From Anaspis maculata (Eukaryota > Arthropoda > Insecta > Coleoptera > Scraptiidae): a stretch of DNA of 64,000 nt. The notes under the pieces are model-generated. The model was not told the DNA's origin, did not search any database, and saw only the letters and a program-made list of their open reading frames with translations. This document shows positions 45,976 to 58,494 of the stretch, in pieces. Made by a program: the position numbers and the translations under genes. Location of the stretch: contig OX421963.1 in assembly GCA_949128115.1 (NCBI GenBank), positions 36,377,979 through 36,441,978 on the forward strand, written 5' to 3'. The first letter of the stretch is position 1. Each line of letters opens with the position of its first letter.

Positions 45976-48402
45976 AGAAATAATAATGGAAGACGACTGA
46001 TAAATTTCTGTACAGAAAATAACCTGATTGTGACAAATACGTTTTACCATCACAAGGACATACATAAATTCACAAGAGAGGTTAAAAGTAGAAACGAGAA
46101 ATCGATAATAGATTACATGTTGATAGATAAAATGCATAGAAAGGAAGTAATTGATGTGAGAGTCAGGAGAGAATATGAAATATATAGTGACCATTACTTA
46201 GTTATTGGAAAAATGAGAATAAAAACACACGGAAGAGATGACAAGATGCCTAAAGGAAGTATGGCAACGAAGGAAGCGATGAAGACATATAAATTGACAG
46301 AGGAAGTAATAGCAAAAAGGTACAGAGAATATGTAGAAGATAGAATAGAAGAAGAAAGTTGGAACAACAAAAACTTGGAACAAACATGGCAGAATTTCAA
46401 GGAAATTTTGTTAGATGCAACAAAGAAAGTGTGTGGAACAATCAGAATTGATAAGAACAAAAAACAAACGCGTTGGTGGAGCAAGGAAATAAGGGAGCAG
46501 GTGACGATGAAGAAGGAGAAGTGGAAGAAATATTTGGCAAACAGGTCAGAAGAAAACTATGCAGACTACAAAGAACAGAGAATAAAAGTAAAGGAAATGG
46601 TGGAGAAAGCAAAGGAAAAGTCCTGGGAAGAGTTCGGGAAGAAAATGGAAGAAGACAGTAAGGCAAATCAGAAATTATTCTACAAAGCATTGAAGAACTT
46701 GAGAAAAGATAAAAAATACACGTTAAAACAAATTAAGGATAAAGATAATAAAACCTTAACAGAAGGAAGGGAAATAATGACTAGATGGCGAGAATACTTC
46801 CAAGAAATGCTAAATCCAGATGTAGAAGACGAACAGCGAAATGGAATGATGAGCAAGGCACAGCACCACCGAAAAGAAGACCAAGAAAATACAATCAATG
46901 AAGAAGAAGTTATAGAAATGGTGAACAGGATGAAAAATGGAAAATCTGCAGGACACGACCAAATCACATCCGAAATGCTAAAGAAACTGGGAGAAAAAGG
47001 CGTGAAGATGTTGACGGAAATTTTCTGCATGGCATGGAGTTCGGGAGAAGTACCGGAAGATTGGCGGACAGGAATTATCATCCCAATATTTAAGAAAGGC
47101 GATTCGAGAGATTGTGGAAATTACAGAGGCATAACTATTATGAGTGTGGTAGCAAAAACTTACGAGAGAATACTGGAAGGAAAACTCAGAAAGAAAATCG
47201 AACCACAGTTGGAGGAAGCACAGAGTGGGTTCAGAAAGGGACGGAGCACGCAAGACCACATATTTTCCATCAAACAGCTTATAGAAAAAACCAACAAAAA
47301 TAAAGAAGTATGTCTCGCATTTTTGGATCTTGAGAAAGCGTTCGATCGAATACCGCGGAAAATGATATGGGATAGTTTAGAGAAGAGAGGCGTAGACGTT
47401 AAGTTGAGGAGAGCTATAGAAGGATTATACAACAACAACAAGAACTATGTTAGAACAAATAATATGCAGTCAGAAGAATTCTCAGTAGATCAGGGGCTCA
47501 AACAGGGAGGAGTGCTAAGCCCGACCCTGTTTATTATTGCAATGGACGACATATTGAAGGAACTCAAGCAAAAAGTACACAAAGTGAATGTAGGAAACAG
47601 GAAATTGAGAATGGTCAAATTAGCAGAGTGTGCATTCGCGGATGATCTTACAATTTGCGCAGAAGGAGAAGCACAACTAAAGGAAAATTTGAAACTATGG
47701 GAAGAAGAACTGACTAAGAGAAGAATGAAAATAAACACGAATAAGACCAAAGTGATGGTGATAGGAAAAGAAAACAGAAAGATAGAGATAGAGGTGTATG
47801 GAAACAAGCTGGAACAAGTGGAGAGCTACAAATATCTCGGAGTGACAATTAAAAACGATGGAAGGATGGAAGAAGAAATCAGCAGTCGAATCAATAGCGC
47901 AGCAAAGATGTACCACGCACTGAGCAAATCATTTATTAGCAAGAAGGACATAAGCAACAAGACCAAAATGACAGTATACAACACCATATACAAGCCAATC
48001 CTGATATACGGTAGCGAGAGCTGGGTATTGACCAATGGTATGAAGAGCAGAGTTCAGGCGATGGAAATGAAATCCCTAAGAAGAGTGAGGGGAGTAACAA
48101 GGCTAGACAGGATAAGAAATGTTCAAATTAGAGAAGAACTGGAAGTGGAACCGATATGGCAGACAATCAAGAGACAGCAACTAAGATGGTTTGGACATTT
48201 AGTGAGAATGAACGAAGAAAGACCGGTGAAGAATGTATGGGAGGCTAAGACGTTGGGCAAGAGAGCGAGAGGAAGGCCAAGAAAAACATGGGACCAGACG
48301 GTAGAAGAAACACTGAAGGAGAGAAACGTGGAATGGAATGAAGCAAAGAGAATGGCTAAAGACAAAAGAAAATGGAGGGAATTCGTATACGGCTCAGGAT
48401 AA
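45976..48402 (+). pseudogene. LINE 3 endonuclease-reverse transcriptase, long intact frame
   Basis: The frame is open from the 5' truncation point, giving NGRRLINFC and LIVTNTFYHH (endonuclease), then IIDYMLI (residues 26-32 counted from Met 46030) and SDHYLV (53-58). The reverse transcriptase follows: NGKSAGHD (303-310), FKKGD (354-358), NYRGI (364-368), FLDLEKAFD (431-439), QGLKQGGVLSP (488-498) and catalytic FADD (536-539). The C-terminus has a WFGHLVRM...RGRPRKTW motif. From Met 46030 it is 790 residues without a stop. It lacks the start of the endonuclease, so it is probably not autonomous, but its open frame and near-identical flanks imply a young insertion. Lysine-rich composition differs from gene 1. 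Confidence 0.85.
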
Positions 48403-48507
48403 CAAGAATTTAATTTAAGTTTAAAATTTTGTTGAAATTGTTAATGAAATCAAAATGAAATGTAATTTTTTGCACCTTTACACCTTAACGGGTAAAAAAG
48501 GGATATG

Positions 48508-48575
<68 letters not shown>
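45976..48575 (+). mobile_element. 5'-truncated RTE-like LINE 3 with (AT)n tail
   Basis: The insertion begins abruptly within the endonuclease domain at 45976 and ends with an (AT)n microsatellite (48511-48577). It lies exactly between the two 0.7 kb direct repeats. A dinucleotide 3' tail and the RT type are consistent with an RTE-like clade. Confidence 0.85.

Positions 48576-48577
<2 letters not shown>
48511..48577. repeat. (AT)n microsatellite at LINE 3 3' end
   Basis: An uninterrupted AT dinucleotide run of about 67 bp that merges into the TATTCTG start of the right direct repeat. Confidence 0.95.
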
Positions 48578-48580
<3 letters not shown>

Positions 48581-49286
48581 TGAAAATATTCTATTGTACA
48601 TAATACTTATTATTATTGCAATAAATCCCTTTTGTAATAGGTTGGACTTTTTTCTTTTTCATGTTACTTATATTAGGTATCTTGTCTACCTTACAGTACG
48701 TTCATACATACAAAACCTTGTGGAAAAATAGGGTAATATTGATAGGGTATAATACCCTATTAATATAATATAATATAATAGGTTAGGTACATATTTTAAG
48801 GGGTGGTTAGAAACAGGCAGCCTGTCGTTCTTTTAGCCTTACTAATCGCCCAGTAATTTATCACTCGTTTTGTAATTTTCATTCTTTCTAATTTCGGAAA
48901 ACCCACCTTTGGTGTTCCACGTGGTTAATGAGCCAAGCTCTCAAGAGCAATAAGAAAAAAACCTGAACAGTTTACAACCCCTAAACTGACAATTCGAAAC
49001 AAAAGAGTCTATTTAGCAGGCATGACCAGTCAAGGAGTGAACTTCTTACTTCTTGCTTCACAATTCGATTTCCAATCTTGAACACTTCAAAAGCAAGATA
49101 AGGTACTGTATGGTGTCCCTACTTCAGAGAAGGAAGAAAAGAACTACGAGTCTAGTTATTCTCAAGTGTAATTTCTGCTAATGTGAATTTTGAATCAATT
49201 TAAGTCGAAGTTAGAAGAAGGCTCCCTTAGTATCACCACAGTATAGGTAATAATAACACCAGTGGTGAAACCACAAGCTCTCGACA
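48576..49286. repeat. Direct repeat, right copy flanking LINE 3 (711 bp)
   Basis: The second copy of 45270-45975. Its last bases (CTCTCGACA) run straight on into the palindrome at 49280-49405, showing that the right side is the original chromosomal continuation. Confidence 0.9.
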
Positions 49287-49405
49287 GTTGTCGATCTCGA
49301 CAATTTTCCTTTCTCTAAAGGGTGAGGGGTGCAGAGGGGAAAGGGGAAATTTGGGTGAGAGGTGCAGAGGGGAGAGGGGAAATTGTCGAGATCGACAACT
49401 GTCGA
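49280..49405. repeat. Small palindrome cut by the LINE 3 insertion site
   Basis: CTCGACAGTTGTCGATCTCG at the left pairs with CGAGATCGACAACTGTCGAG at the right; the loop is a duplicated GAGGGGTGCAGAGGGG tract. The LINE 3 duplication boundary falls within its left arm. Confidence 0.8.
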
Positions 49406-50279
49406 GTGTTCGTGGTTCCTCCACTGATTGATTTGAATATGATCCAAAGATACTCGGCAGGCGTGTCAACAAAGCGGCTTCTTTAGGTTCAAAACAACAT
49501 CACCATTCATCAGTTTACTTCAAGATGAACAGTAGCATGAACCGAGGCATGAACAGTATTTTTTTCAGAATATTATTCAATATCTACCTGGACTTTTTAT
49601 TATTAGGGTTTGTGGAAGAATGTTTATAAGTGAAAATTTGCACTAGTGATTTGCTAAAGCCTAATGGAAAGAGATCATGCCAAATAATGGTAGGTATCAA
49701 AAGTAACCCAAACCTATTAAATTAATTGTGTAAGTTCGGTCCCAGTTCTTATTCTCAGCTCCATTCCACATTTTGTAATTTGTAAAAACGAAATACATAT
49801 ATGGCCAGTGTAGGGGTGGATGTCTAACTTTCATTTGGGAATGTCAAACAGGAGCACAAAGCTCAATGGGTGAAGCGGCATAAATGTATTTATGCCGGAT
49901 TTTTTCAAATATTTTGCTGAAGGTAGGGAACTCTTGTTATCAACCACATCACGTTCTCAACTCCGTGACATTCATCTCCGGTTAGTGGAATACCACTTTT
50001 GGGCCAACTAATACGTACCTACTAGCTTATTGCATCTACAAAAGCCACGTGTGCTTCTTGAAGCTCCAACTTCAAATTCAAACAGTTGCAGCCCCGCAAA
50101 GCTTTAAAATTCTCAACTCTGTTACCATTTGATGTCACGGAGTTAAGGGAAAGTCACGAAATTGAAGTTTTATTGCCTATTTTTCCTCTGATAGATCATC
50201 AGAAACTCATGGGCGCCTTCAAAATGTCTTAAAATTTTCAAAATTATCACGTATTTTTTTGTCAAAAAAGGGGAGAAAT
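49406..50279. other. No gene seen
   Basis: AT-rich sequence with no recognisable feature. Confidence 0.45.
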
Positions 50280-50372
50280 AAAAAATTTGAATGTAGTATA
50301 GAGGAATAGAGAGAAGAGAGAGCTAAATCAAAAATTTGAATGTAGTATAGAGGAATAGAGAGAAGAGAGAAG
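50280..50372. repeat. Two-copy tandem duplication
   Basis: AAAATTTGAATGTAGTATAG followed by AGGAATAGAGAGAAGAGAG occurs twice in a row with a unit of about 51 bp. Confidence 0.85.
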
Positions 50373-50697
50373 AACTTGTAATGAGAAGGCTGCGCGAAGC
50401 TGTGATCAATCATCCAGTCAAGTACGAAGAAACGAAACAGTGCTTCTCTTCAACTTTTTTGCATTCATATCTGATTTTTTTCTACATTTTCTTGTTTTCT
50501 CAACTCGATGCCATCAATTTTTGAAAATATAATTATGTTTGACAATTCATCGTGAGCAAGCTGGTTCCTTCCGGTTTGGGGTTGCAAATCAGGTTGCCAG
50601 AGGCCTGTCAAAAGATGGTTGGATTTCTCAAAGAATTTTGTAACTTTTTTGGAACATGTCATTTTGCCGTTTTTGAAGAAATAACCACGTACCTACT

Positions 50698-51056
50698 GTT
50701 ACGACCGGCGATTCTCGCGTGCATTCTGGAGCACACACGGTCTTTCTAGACTGTTCGTATCAGATCCCTGTGTTACGGGTGCCGAGCTCTGGGCATTCCA
50801 GAGTATAAGCGATAGCTTGCGATTTAAATAACATGAGAGACTTCAATAGTCGAGTAAGAAACATCAGCCGAATTGGCGGAGTTGCCATCGCTCCGGAGCA
50901 CGCAGTAATGCACGCGAAAAGTGTAGGATTTTTTGGGAGTCGCCTCGAAACCGTATGCCGGATCATTGTGGAATCTGCTGGAGGACCGGTGGAAACTTCC
51001 AGATTGTCAAGATTGATTTTGGCTGGCCAAAATTCTACAAGCGACGTGCAAACTTG
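50698..51056 (+). repeat. Ty3/gypsy-related fragment, direct repeat of 56680-56900
   Basis: About 50789-51005 matches 56680-56895 (AGCTCTGG, AACATGNGAGACTTCAATAG, CATCAGCCGAATTGG, GCTGGAGGACCG, GGAAACTTCCAGA), the region just downstream of the integrase end at 56.7 kb. It starts with TGTTACGACC, which could be an LTR edge. A degraded second copy of the same gypsy family is likely. Confidence 0.5.
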
Positions 51057-51295
51057 AGACACTCAGGTAGGTATCTACTCATCTCTCTTCATGTAAAACA
51101 TTTTTTAATACAACAGGACCGGTATATGAAAGAAATTGGCGGAATTCGGTGGCTTTGCACCAGCTTGTATCACTGACACTGAATGGACTTCGGCTTCCCG
51201 CTGAAGTCATCATCAGGACAAGAAAGACCATGCATCGAAGCAACAAAAACGTCTGGTGGTCAGATTCTTGGAGCAATGTGCAAGACCTTGAACTG

Positions 51296-51426
51296 CCAAA
51301 CGCGTAAGTGTATGGCCATAACGGCGCACCGACCATCGCCTGGTACCATCGCCTCGCCCATAGCCTCGTACCCTCGCCTCGACCATAGCACCATAGCCTG
51401 GCACCTTCGCCTAGACCATCGCCTTG
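51296..51426. repeat. GC-rich repeat, inverted relative to 54398-54470
   Basis: ATGGCCATAACGGCGCACCG and CATCGCCTGGTACCATCGCC are the reverse complement of the end of the tandem array at 54192-54470. Confidence 0.7.
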
Positions 51427-51744
51427 TCCTAAAGCTACCTACAGTTATTATACGTTTAGGTAGTGCCCGAAGTCTTGACTTTCTGATTATTTGGCGATTG
51501 TTATTAGGAAGAAAATACGCAAATATGTATATCTACCACAGTTATGGACTTAAATATTGCACTTAGCAGCCCAAACATGAGAAATTGGCGAATGCATGCA
51601 ATCACAAACTCAAAAAAAATCGGTTGTGTCACCCCAAAACTTCCCCGATGAGTAGCAAGGAACGGATGGAAATTTTATTATGAAATGATGTTCCTTCGGG
51701 TGGGAAATTGGAGAAAAAGATTGAAGAATTGAGATATTTTCTCT

Positions 51745-52330
51745 AATTAGGGATTCATTTAGAGCTCCATCATTTGAGTCTCGTCTTGATGAGCTAGGCC
51801 GCTGGATTTTAAAGCGGGAAACTCTCGGAAAACTTGAAGAATTTCAAGAGAAATTGCCTGGAAATGTTCAAGAATCAATTACCTTTTGTTTGAAGAAGGT
51901 TAGTATAAATCTGTTCACAAGCGAAAAAGTTACAAATTTGCATATTTTCATTATAGGAACCAAATAATGTAAAAGAAAAGCGAGTGAGGCAGTCAGACGC
52001 ATTAGTAGGTGATCGATCCGAAACTGGCACCACATAAACATTGAAAATAGTTTGCAGGAAATTGAAAATTTTGAAAACTTGAATTTACCGGGAAAACCTC
52101 AAAAAAATTTCCAAATCATCTTATTATGAAGATCGTCAATTACGGCTTCACTTTAAGCTCCATCATTTTATCCGGTTTCGATAACCCAAACCTGTTTTAC
52201 ATTTTCAACAGGGGAATTCCCGGGAAATTGAGAAGAAAATCATTCGGAAATGTTCAAGAGCCAGTAGCCTCTTGTTTGAAAGAAAAAGATAAAAATCTGT
52301 TCACGGGATAAAAAATTGGAAAATTTGCGG
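51745..52330. repeat. Degenerate direct duplication
   Basis: About 51750-51950 and 52145-52330 share AGCTCCATCAT, GGAAATGTTCAAGA, TTGTTTGAA and AAATCTGTTCAC in the same order with many substitutions. An old duplication; no coding potential. Confidence 0.5.
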
Positions 52331-53190
52331 TTTTTCTAGAGATGAAAACTCGGAAACCGTGAGTTCGATTTCGAAAATTTTCTTTCCAAAAATTAATTTA
52401 ATCTTTTCTCCAACTTTCATTTCAAGCATGTCTGCACCTGAAATGAATATTTCGTGGGGCTCACCGCATGTCAAAGTTGGCATAGTAGTTTTCTCAAATT
52501 CACAGAATATACTTATTTCATTTTGAAAAAATTACCGTCAGAAAACCGGAACTGTGCCGATTTTGAAAATGGGACTACATGACGCCCAATCAAATATACT
52601 TTCGATATCAGTTTGACTTTTTTGAAAAAAGTTGATCGCCGAGCAGTAATGAATTTTTGAGTGGAGTCCTGCATCAAAGGCGAGTCGTTCTGGTCAAAAT
52701 TCGGGCGAGAGGCCCTCTCAGGTGGCAACGGCTAGAAGAAATTTTGAAAATTCATACCGCTCGACTGGAAAATGGTGGAAGATTGCAACTCCAGATTTGA
52801 TTTGACTCTTTTGTTTTGTTGCTTGCTGCGAAATTTGGTTCCAATCCATCTGATAGATTTTGAATAATTGAATAGTAAAGTTTTGAATTTTGACATTTTT
52901 TATTACTTGACAGATGACAGATAGGGGAAAACTTTTAACTGTTCTGAATACAGTTTTTTATGGACTCTCAAGCGGTATATTGCAAGTCAAGTTCCGTGAT
53001 GTATAACATCTATCATTCTTACAGACAGACATCACTCCAAAAATGTTCTTAATCGTCTTGGGGGACCTCAAAATGGATATATCCGACTTCATCTCGAAAA
53101 TTTTTTTTAGCGCGTTCACAATACTTCCCCTTCTCGTTGGGTGGTGGGCCGGGGAAGTAAAAAGAAAACACCAATATGAAATGAAAACCA
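52331..53190. other. No gene seen
   Basis: AT-rich; no supported feature. Confidence 0.4.
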
Positions 53191-53850
53191 AATAGAGAAA
53201 TTACACGTTTCAACTAGGTACCTATATTTCGCGACTTTCTTCCCGTTTTCTGTGTTTTATTCCTTCTTTTTGAACGTACTTCAACTATTTCTGCGCGATA
53301 CTTTCCATGCGTTGTTATTCTTTCTTTGCGCTCTTCCGCTATTTTTCCTGCATTTCATTCTTTTCTTACACGCGTCGACTGCCCTTTTTTGCAACTTTCT
53401 TCCCTTTATGTGTGATGTATTCCTTCTTTTCAATTTTTTTCAATTTTAACGATTTCTGTGATTTTTAGCCCTGTTCCTTGTTTTACAACGCGTTCTTCTT
53501 AGCTTCTTCCCGCCCAACACCCCCATTTTGCTCCTCAGTCCCGTTGGTGTCTATTGGTTGCATATTGCCACAAAACCAATGTCTTTCGGTGGTTTTATTA
53601 CTATTTCTTGCGATATTTCGCCCTTCAAATTTACGACGCGTTATTTTTAGCTTCCCCTTCCCAACACCCCTTTTTTGTTCCCCAGCTCCGCTGGTGTGTT
53701 TTATCTTCCTTTTAGTTTCATTTCCATTTCGTTCGGGGGATTGCATATCCACCTGGCGCCAAAAAAAAATACACTGCGCAGCTTTCCATACTTCAGATTT
53801 TTTTTCTCGAAAGTTTGTGGATCTCCAGCAAAATTCCCTTTGAAAAAGCT
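53191..53850. repeat. Pyrimidine-rich degenerate repeat
   Basis: T/C-rich on the + strand, with a repeated pattern of TTCC(T/C)GCCCAACACCCC and CTCAGTCCCGTTGGTGT variants about 150 bp apart. The low complexity creates several spurious open frames on both strands. Confidence 0.4.
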
Positions 53851-54191
53851 TCTTGGTCACTGTTTGTCGAGATCGAGATTCCCTTTATGACACGGTTACC
53901 GTCGTTTATTACTTTCTACCCCTCTACTTTCTGCCTCGACGAATATTTTTGAATTCTAGTCACATCTTCAGATTCTACATTGAATTTAGAAAGGGAAAAA
54001 TGTCCTTGATATTTTTCATTCGGAGGCTTCGTTTTCGAGAATTTGAGTTTCGATGTCTGGAAACATGGTCAAAAGAGCTGATTTTATTACTGAACTTTGA
54101 AATCAAATTTAAAAACCCAACATATTGCTGCAAAAATCGCGTGCGATGGGCGATGGTCTGAACAATACCATGCTCTATTTCTCGAGGCAAG

Positions 54192-54470
54192 GCTATGGTG
54201 CCAGGCTATGTGCGGTGCGCTGTGCGAGGCTCCACTTTGGCCACGTACATTTAAAACAACGCATGTATTTTTTGCGTGTGCGAGGCTATGGTACAAGGCG
54301 ATGGTCGGTGCGCCGTTGTGGACACGAAAAGCCAGGCGATGTGCGAGGCCTCACTGCGGACACTTACATTTAAAACAATGCATCTATTTTTTCTAGAGTA
54401 CGAGGCTATGGGCCAGGCGATGGTACCAGGCGATGGTCGGTGCGCCGTTATGGCCACACACTAAGACACA
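54192..54470. repeat. GCTATGGTACAAGGCGATGG tandem array
   Basis: Two and a half imperfect copies (54192-54284, 54285-54404, 54405-54460) of a 93-120 bp unit with GGCGATGGTCGGTGCGCCGT and ACATTTAAAACAA. Open in several frames because of composition; no protein family is apparent. Confidence 0.7.
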
Positions 54471-54587
54471 CAGAGCCTATGGTGGTGAAAATAAGAACGT
54501 CTTGCGGCGATCTTCAAGAGCAGACAGCTGGCAGACCACAGCTTCGACGTGGTAAGTTGGTAGGTACCTATCTTGTACGATTTTATA

Positions 54588-55880
54588 TAGCGGATTGAAT
54601 ATGAACTGCTGGACAACGAAGTTGTCGGTATCGGGAAAATGGTTCGATTTTGAAGAGTAATAACTTCCGATTGCCGAATGTGATTTCCATTTTGTTTATT
54701 TTGTTATTAGCCTAATGTTTCCGTAACCTATCCTGTAAAGGTGGATGTAAAAAAGCTTAATGTAAAATTTCTACAGGGTCATACGTAAAATGCTGCAAAA
54801 TTGGACCGACTTCATCATGTTATTTACCTATTCTATTACAAAGAACATCAAGTGTGGTGTATTATCTTGAGACGGTTTTAGATTTATCCTACTTGGATTG
54901 GAAGTCTAACATTGAAGATATAAATTTTTATGTTGAATTTTACAGATTTGCCTTGTTGGCACGCGAGATGAGGTCACTTTTGATGAATGGATGTTGACAT
55001 GTAGCAAGATTGTTCATACAACCGTCCCAGACAATTTTACTCTTAACACAACCCGAATTTTTGGTGTCGGACCAAGCAGGGGGCTCTTTTTCAAGTGGTT
55101 GTCACTGCCTGTTTTTCGTACGTTGAATTTCGTCAAAATTTCATCAGAATTTTAGACGTGAAACATGTTCTATTTGCAAGTTTAAGCCCCTGAATATGGT
55201 AACGGTATAAAACTTCAGTTTCCGAGTGAAGTAAAGCCCCTCTGGACGTTACACTTTTTGTGCTTGTGCTATGCCTCAGTTTCGTAAATCTGCAACATTC
55301 AACATAAAAATTTATATCTTCAATGATCGACTTCCATTACTTCCAATCTGGGTAATTCCAAAACTGTTTTGAGGTAAGACACCACATTTCATGATTCTTG
55401 TATCAGAATATTGAAAAAATATATTCTTGAAAAATGGGGGTACGATGAAGTGATTGCAATTTTGCACCATTTTACGTATCACCCTGCAGAAAATTTAGAT
55501 AAAGTTTCTCAACATTCACTATTATAGGATAGGTTACGGAAAAATCAGGCTAGTTAACGCAACAAACAAAATGGAAATCGCAATCGGTAATCGGGAGATA
55601 ATGACCTCCAGAGTCGAACCATTTTTTCGATACCGACAACTTTGTTGTCCAGCAGTTGAGTTGAATTATTATCCTTTTTATTATAAATAAAGGTGACTGC
55701 GACCACAAATAAAAATCTGACGTTATTAGTTTAGTTAATTGTTTATGTCTAAAAGCGTTTCCCGTTGGAATCGACAGAATATGAACAAACTTCTAACTTC
55801 AGATTTTTATTTGTGGTCGCTGCTACCTTTATTAAATATTGTAATAATTTAATTATATTCAATCCGCTATAAAGTCGTCA
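54588..55880. repeat. 1.3 kb palindrome with a smaller palindrome inserted
   Basis: TATAGCGGATTGAATAT and CTGCTGGACAACGAAGTTG (left) are matched by CAACTTTGTTGTCCAGCAG and ATATTCAATCCGCTATA (right). Further in, ATATAAATTTTTATGTTGAA is matched by its complement at about 55300. The right arm is interrupted at about 55667-55853 by another palindromic unit (GACTGCGACCACAAATAAAA and its complement). The centre lies near 55105. Confidence 0.8.
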
Positions 55881-56280
55881 TTTTTTCATTATAGAGAATT
55901 TTTAAGACCATCGGGAAACGCTTCGGGATCTAAACCACATACATCTACCGATGTTGCTAAAATTCTGCACAGATGGTCAAGAAACACGTCCTCAGTGAGT
56001 TGTAGAGAAAAAAATTCTGTCAGAACGACGCAGTGCCGTAGATATGGTGGAGTACTCACCGTCTTACGTCCCTACTTTCTACGCCACTGAATATTTTGGA
56101 AAACCGATAAAAGTATTGAATTACACATTCAATTTTAAAAAGAAAATTGGCGTGTTATTTCTACATTTGGAGCAGCGCTTTCGGAGATATTTGTATTCAA
56201 AAGTTTCAAAACACCGAGTTACGCAAATGTTCCAAAATTCGAGCAAGCTTTGATTCGAGCCTCCCCTGCAATTTATGATT

Positions 56281-56907
56281 TGGCACGCCGGTGAATGATC
56301 TTAAGGACATTCTTGATTACGTCGACGAACTAAAGCAAAGGATGTGCGACATCCACGACTTGGTTCGGAAACGTATTCGAATCGCCACCGACCGAATAAA
56401 GACCCCTTACGACTTGCAAAACTAACTCCACGGGATTTCAAGCGGGTGACCTGGTCTGGTTGTACAATGTACATAGTACAACCCTCAACGCAAGAAGAAA
56501 AAAAAAAAAAAAGGTCTACAAAGTTGCATCCGTCGTGGGAAGGACCGTACACGGTAGTCAAGAGGATTAATGACAATGACGTCAGATACAGAATCCAGCG
56601 AGCCCCGGGAGTCAAGATGAAAGTCGCCGGTCGCCTTAATCGCCTTGCACGTTACTCGGGGAGTAACGCTGAGCCTATTCGAGACGAAGCTCTGGACATT
56701 CCTAGAACTTCGCGAATTCAATAACATGGGAGACTTCAATAGCGGAGTAGGAAACATCAGCCGAATTGGTGGAGGTGCCGTCGCTCCGGAGCACGCGGTA
56801 AACATGCGGAAAGTGTAGAATTTTTCTGGAGTCGTCTCGAAACCATAGACCGGGTCATTATGGAATCGGCTGGAGGACCGATGGAAACTTCCAGAGCACC
56901 AGTCGGA
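56281..56907 (+). pseudogene. Ty3/gypsy integrase C-terminal remnant, frameshifted
   Basis: Three frames together cover an integrase tail. One gives CDIHDLVRKRIRIATDRIK and then a stop near 56420, the second GDLVWLYN (near 56445), and the third KLHPSWEGPYTVVKR followed by YRIQRAPGVK and LARYSG (about 56515-56670). GDLVWLYN and WEGPY-V are the chromodomain-less C-terminal signature of gypsy-type pol. At least two frameshifts and a stop show it is dead. It runs into non-coding sequence that repeats at 50.8-51.0 kb. Confidence 0.75.
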
Positions 56908-58494
56908 GGTATACCGTGTGTTCTTCGAAAAAAGCACCAGCCCATAACGTTTTTCTATGGGATATATGGATTTGAATTTTTCATGGGGTATTTGAGAGTA
57001 TTTTTGCAATTTTTTTGCGTTGATCATGAAGCTGCTCGCACTTCTGGAAGTAACCGGAAGTAATATCAACTTTTGATGTTCAAATGGAACATCCTGTATA
57101 TTTTTTGTATTTGGATAGTGATTATTTTTAATAACACAGTGATGGTCTTTGAAATTCTCTGTGATGAAAAATGACGATTTTATAGTGGATTGAATATAAT
57201 TAAATTATTACTGCTCTTCAATCAGCTATAAAGTCGTCATTTTTCACCACAGAGAATTTTCACTGTGCCAATAAAAAAAATATCTCTCCGAATATCAATA
57301 AATATACAGGTGTTCCATTTGAAAATCAAAAGTTGAAGTCACTTCCGGTTACTTCCGGAAGTGAGAGTTGCTTCATGATCAACGCAAAAAATAGCAAAAG
57401 TGATCTCAAATACCCCATAAAAAGTTCGTCTACTCGTATATGTTCACACATCAAAAGAATCTAGGGGACAAGCAAATTCAGACGATTTCTAAAATCATCA
57501 TAACTTTTGATTTCCGTCAGCGATTTCATATCGGTTTTCAGTGTCGATAGCCAAATCTTTCGTTTCTATGCCTTGATCACGTCAAATACGAACAATGTTT
57601 TATAAGGTTGCTACAGGGTGATCAATGGAACAGTTGTAAAATTGCCAAAAGTTTAGAACAAGCGCGATTTCCTAGAGAAAAATTCATGCATTCCAGCAGC
57701 ACAGTTATGAAGATTGGTGTTTCAGCTTCAGTAACGTTCTTGAATTTTGAAAATCGAAGGTGAATTGTTGAAGATATTGATCATTTTGTGCCGCCATGTT
57801 GAACTTCCAAGAAAGAAGAATGTGATCCGATTTCATTGAAGCTTGGAACACACCCATGTCTGGTTCAAGTGGAATTGGAATTTCAAGGTCAAATTTCACT
57901 TTAGATCACTTTCGAGCCGCTATATTGAACTTTTTACATGGATGATTCGATTTGAATGAAACTTGAAACACACTAGAATCGAATCATTTACATAAAAGTT
58001 CAATGTGGCGGCTTGAAAGTGACCGAAAAAGACATTTGACCTTGAAATTCCAATTATTTAAACCAGACATGAGTGTGATCCAAGTTTCAATGACATCGGA
58101 TCACTTTCTTGGAAGTTCAACATGGCAGCACGAAATGATCAATATCTTTGGCAATTTACCTTCGATTTTCAAAATTCAAAAACGTTACTCGAGCTGAAGC
58201 ACCAGTCTTCATAACTGTGCTATTGGAATGCATAAAAAATTGTTTTTTGGGAAATCGCGCTCGTACTGAACTTTCGGCAATTTTACACTGTTCCATTGAT
58301 CACCTGTAGAAACTTTAAACTTTATTGGGCTATCGAACACTCAAAACCGATATGAAATCGCTGACGGCAATCAGAAGTTATGATGATTTTAGAAATCGCC
58401 TGAATTTGCTTGTCCCCTAGATTCTTTTGATGTGTGTATATCCTATAGGAAAAAAGTTATGGGCTAGTGCGGTTTTCAAAAAACACACGGTATA
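56908..58494. repeat. Nested palindromes (1.6 kb foldback with inner hairpin)
   Basis: The outer ends carry TATACCGTGTGTTCTTCGAA and AAACACACGGTATA. The left arm is interrupted by a complete smaller palindrome (about 56985-57425, centre 57207; CACTTCTGGAAGTAACCGG and CCGGTTACTTCCGGAAGTG, plus a core with AAAATGACGA...TCGTCATTTT). The main arms continue from about 57430 to 57945 and 57965 to 58450 (ACATCAAAAGAATCTAGGGG and complement). A TA may flank the ends. It inserted into the gypsy remnant. Confidence 0.8.

Noticed and set aside
45270..49286. LTR retrotransposon reading of the flanking direct repeats
   Set aside because: The enclosed protein is a LINE-type endonuclease-RT with no gag, protease, RNase H-integrase order; the repeats lack TG..CA ends and the LINE keeps its own (AT)n tail.
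53478..53860. Overlapping 121- and 125-residue frames on opposite strands
   Set aside because: The region is a pyrimidine-rich degenerate repeat; low complexity suppresses stops on both strands.
54097..54464. Frames of 60-99 residues in several phases
   Set aside because: They arise from the tandem repeat and are open in more than one frame; no protein family is apparent.
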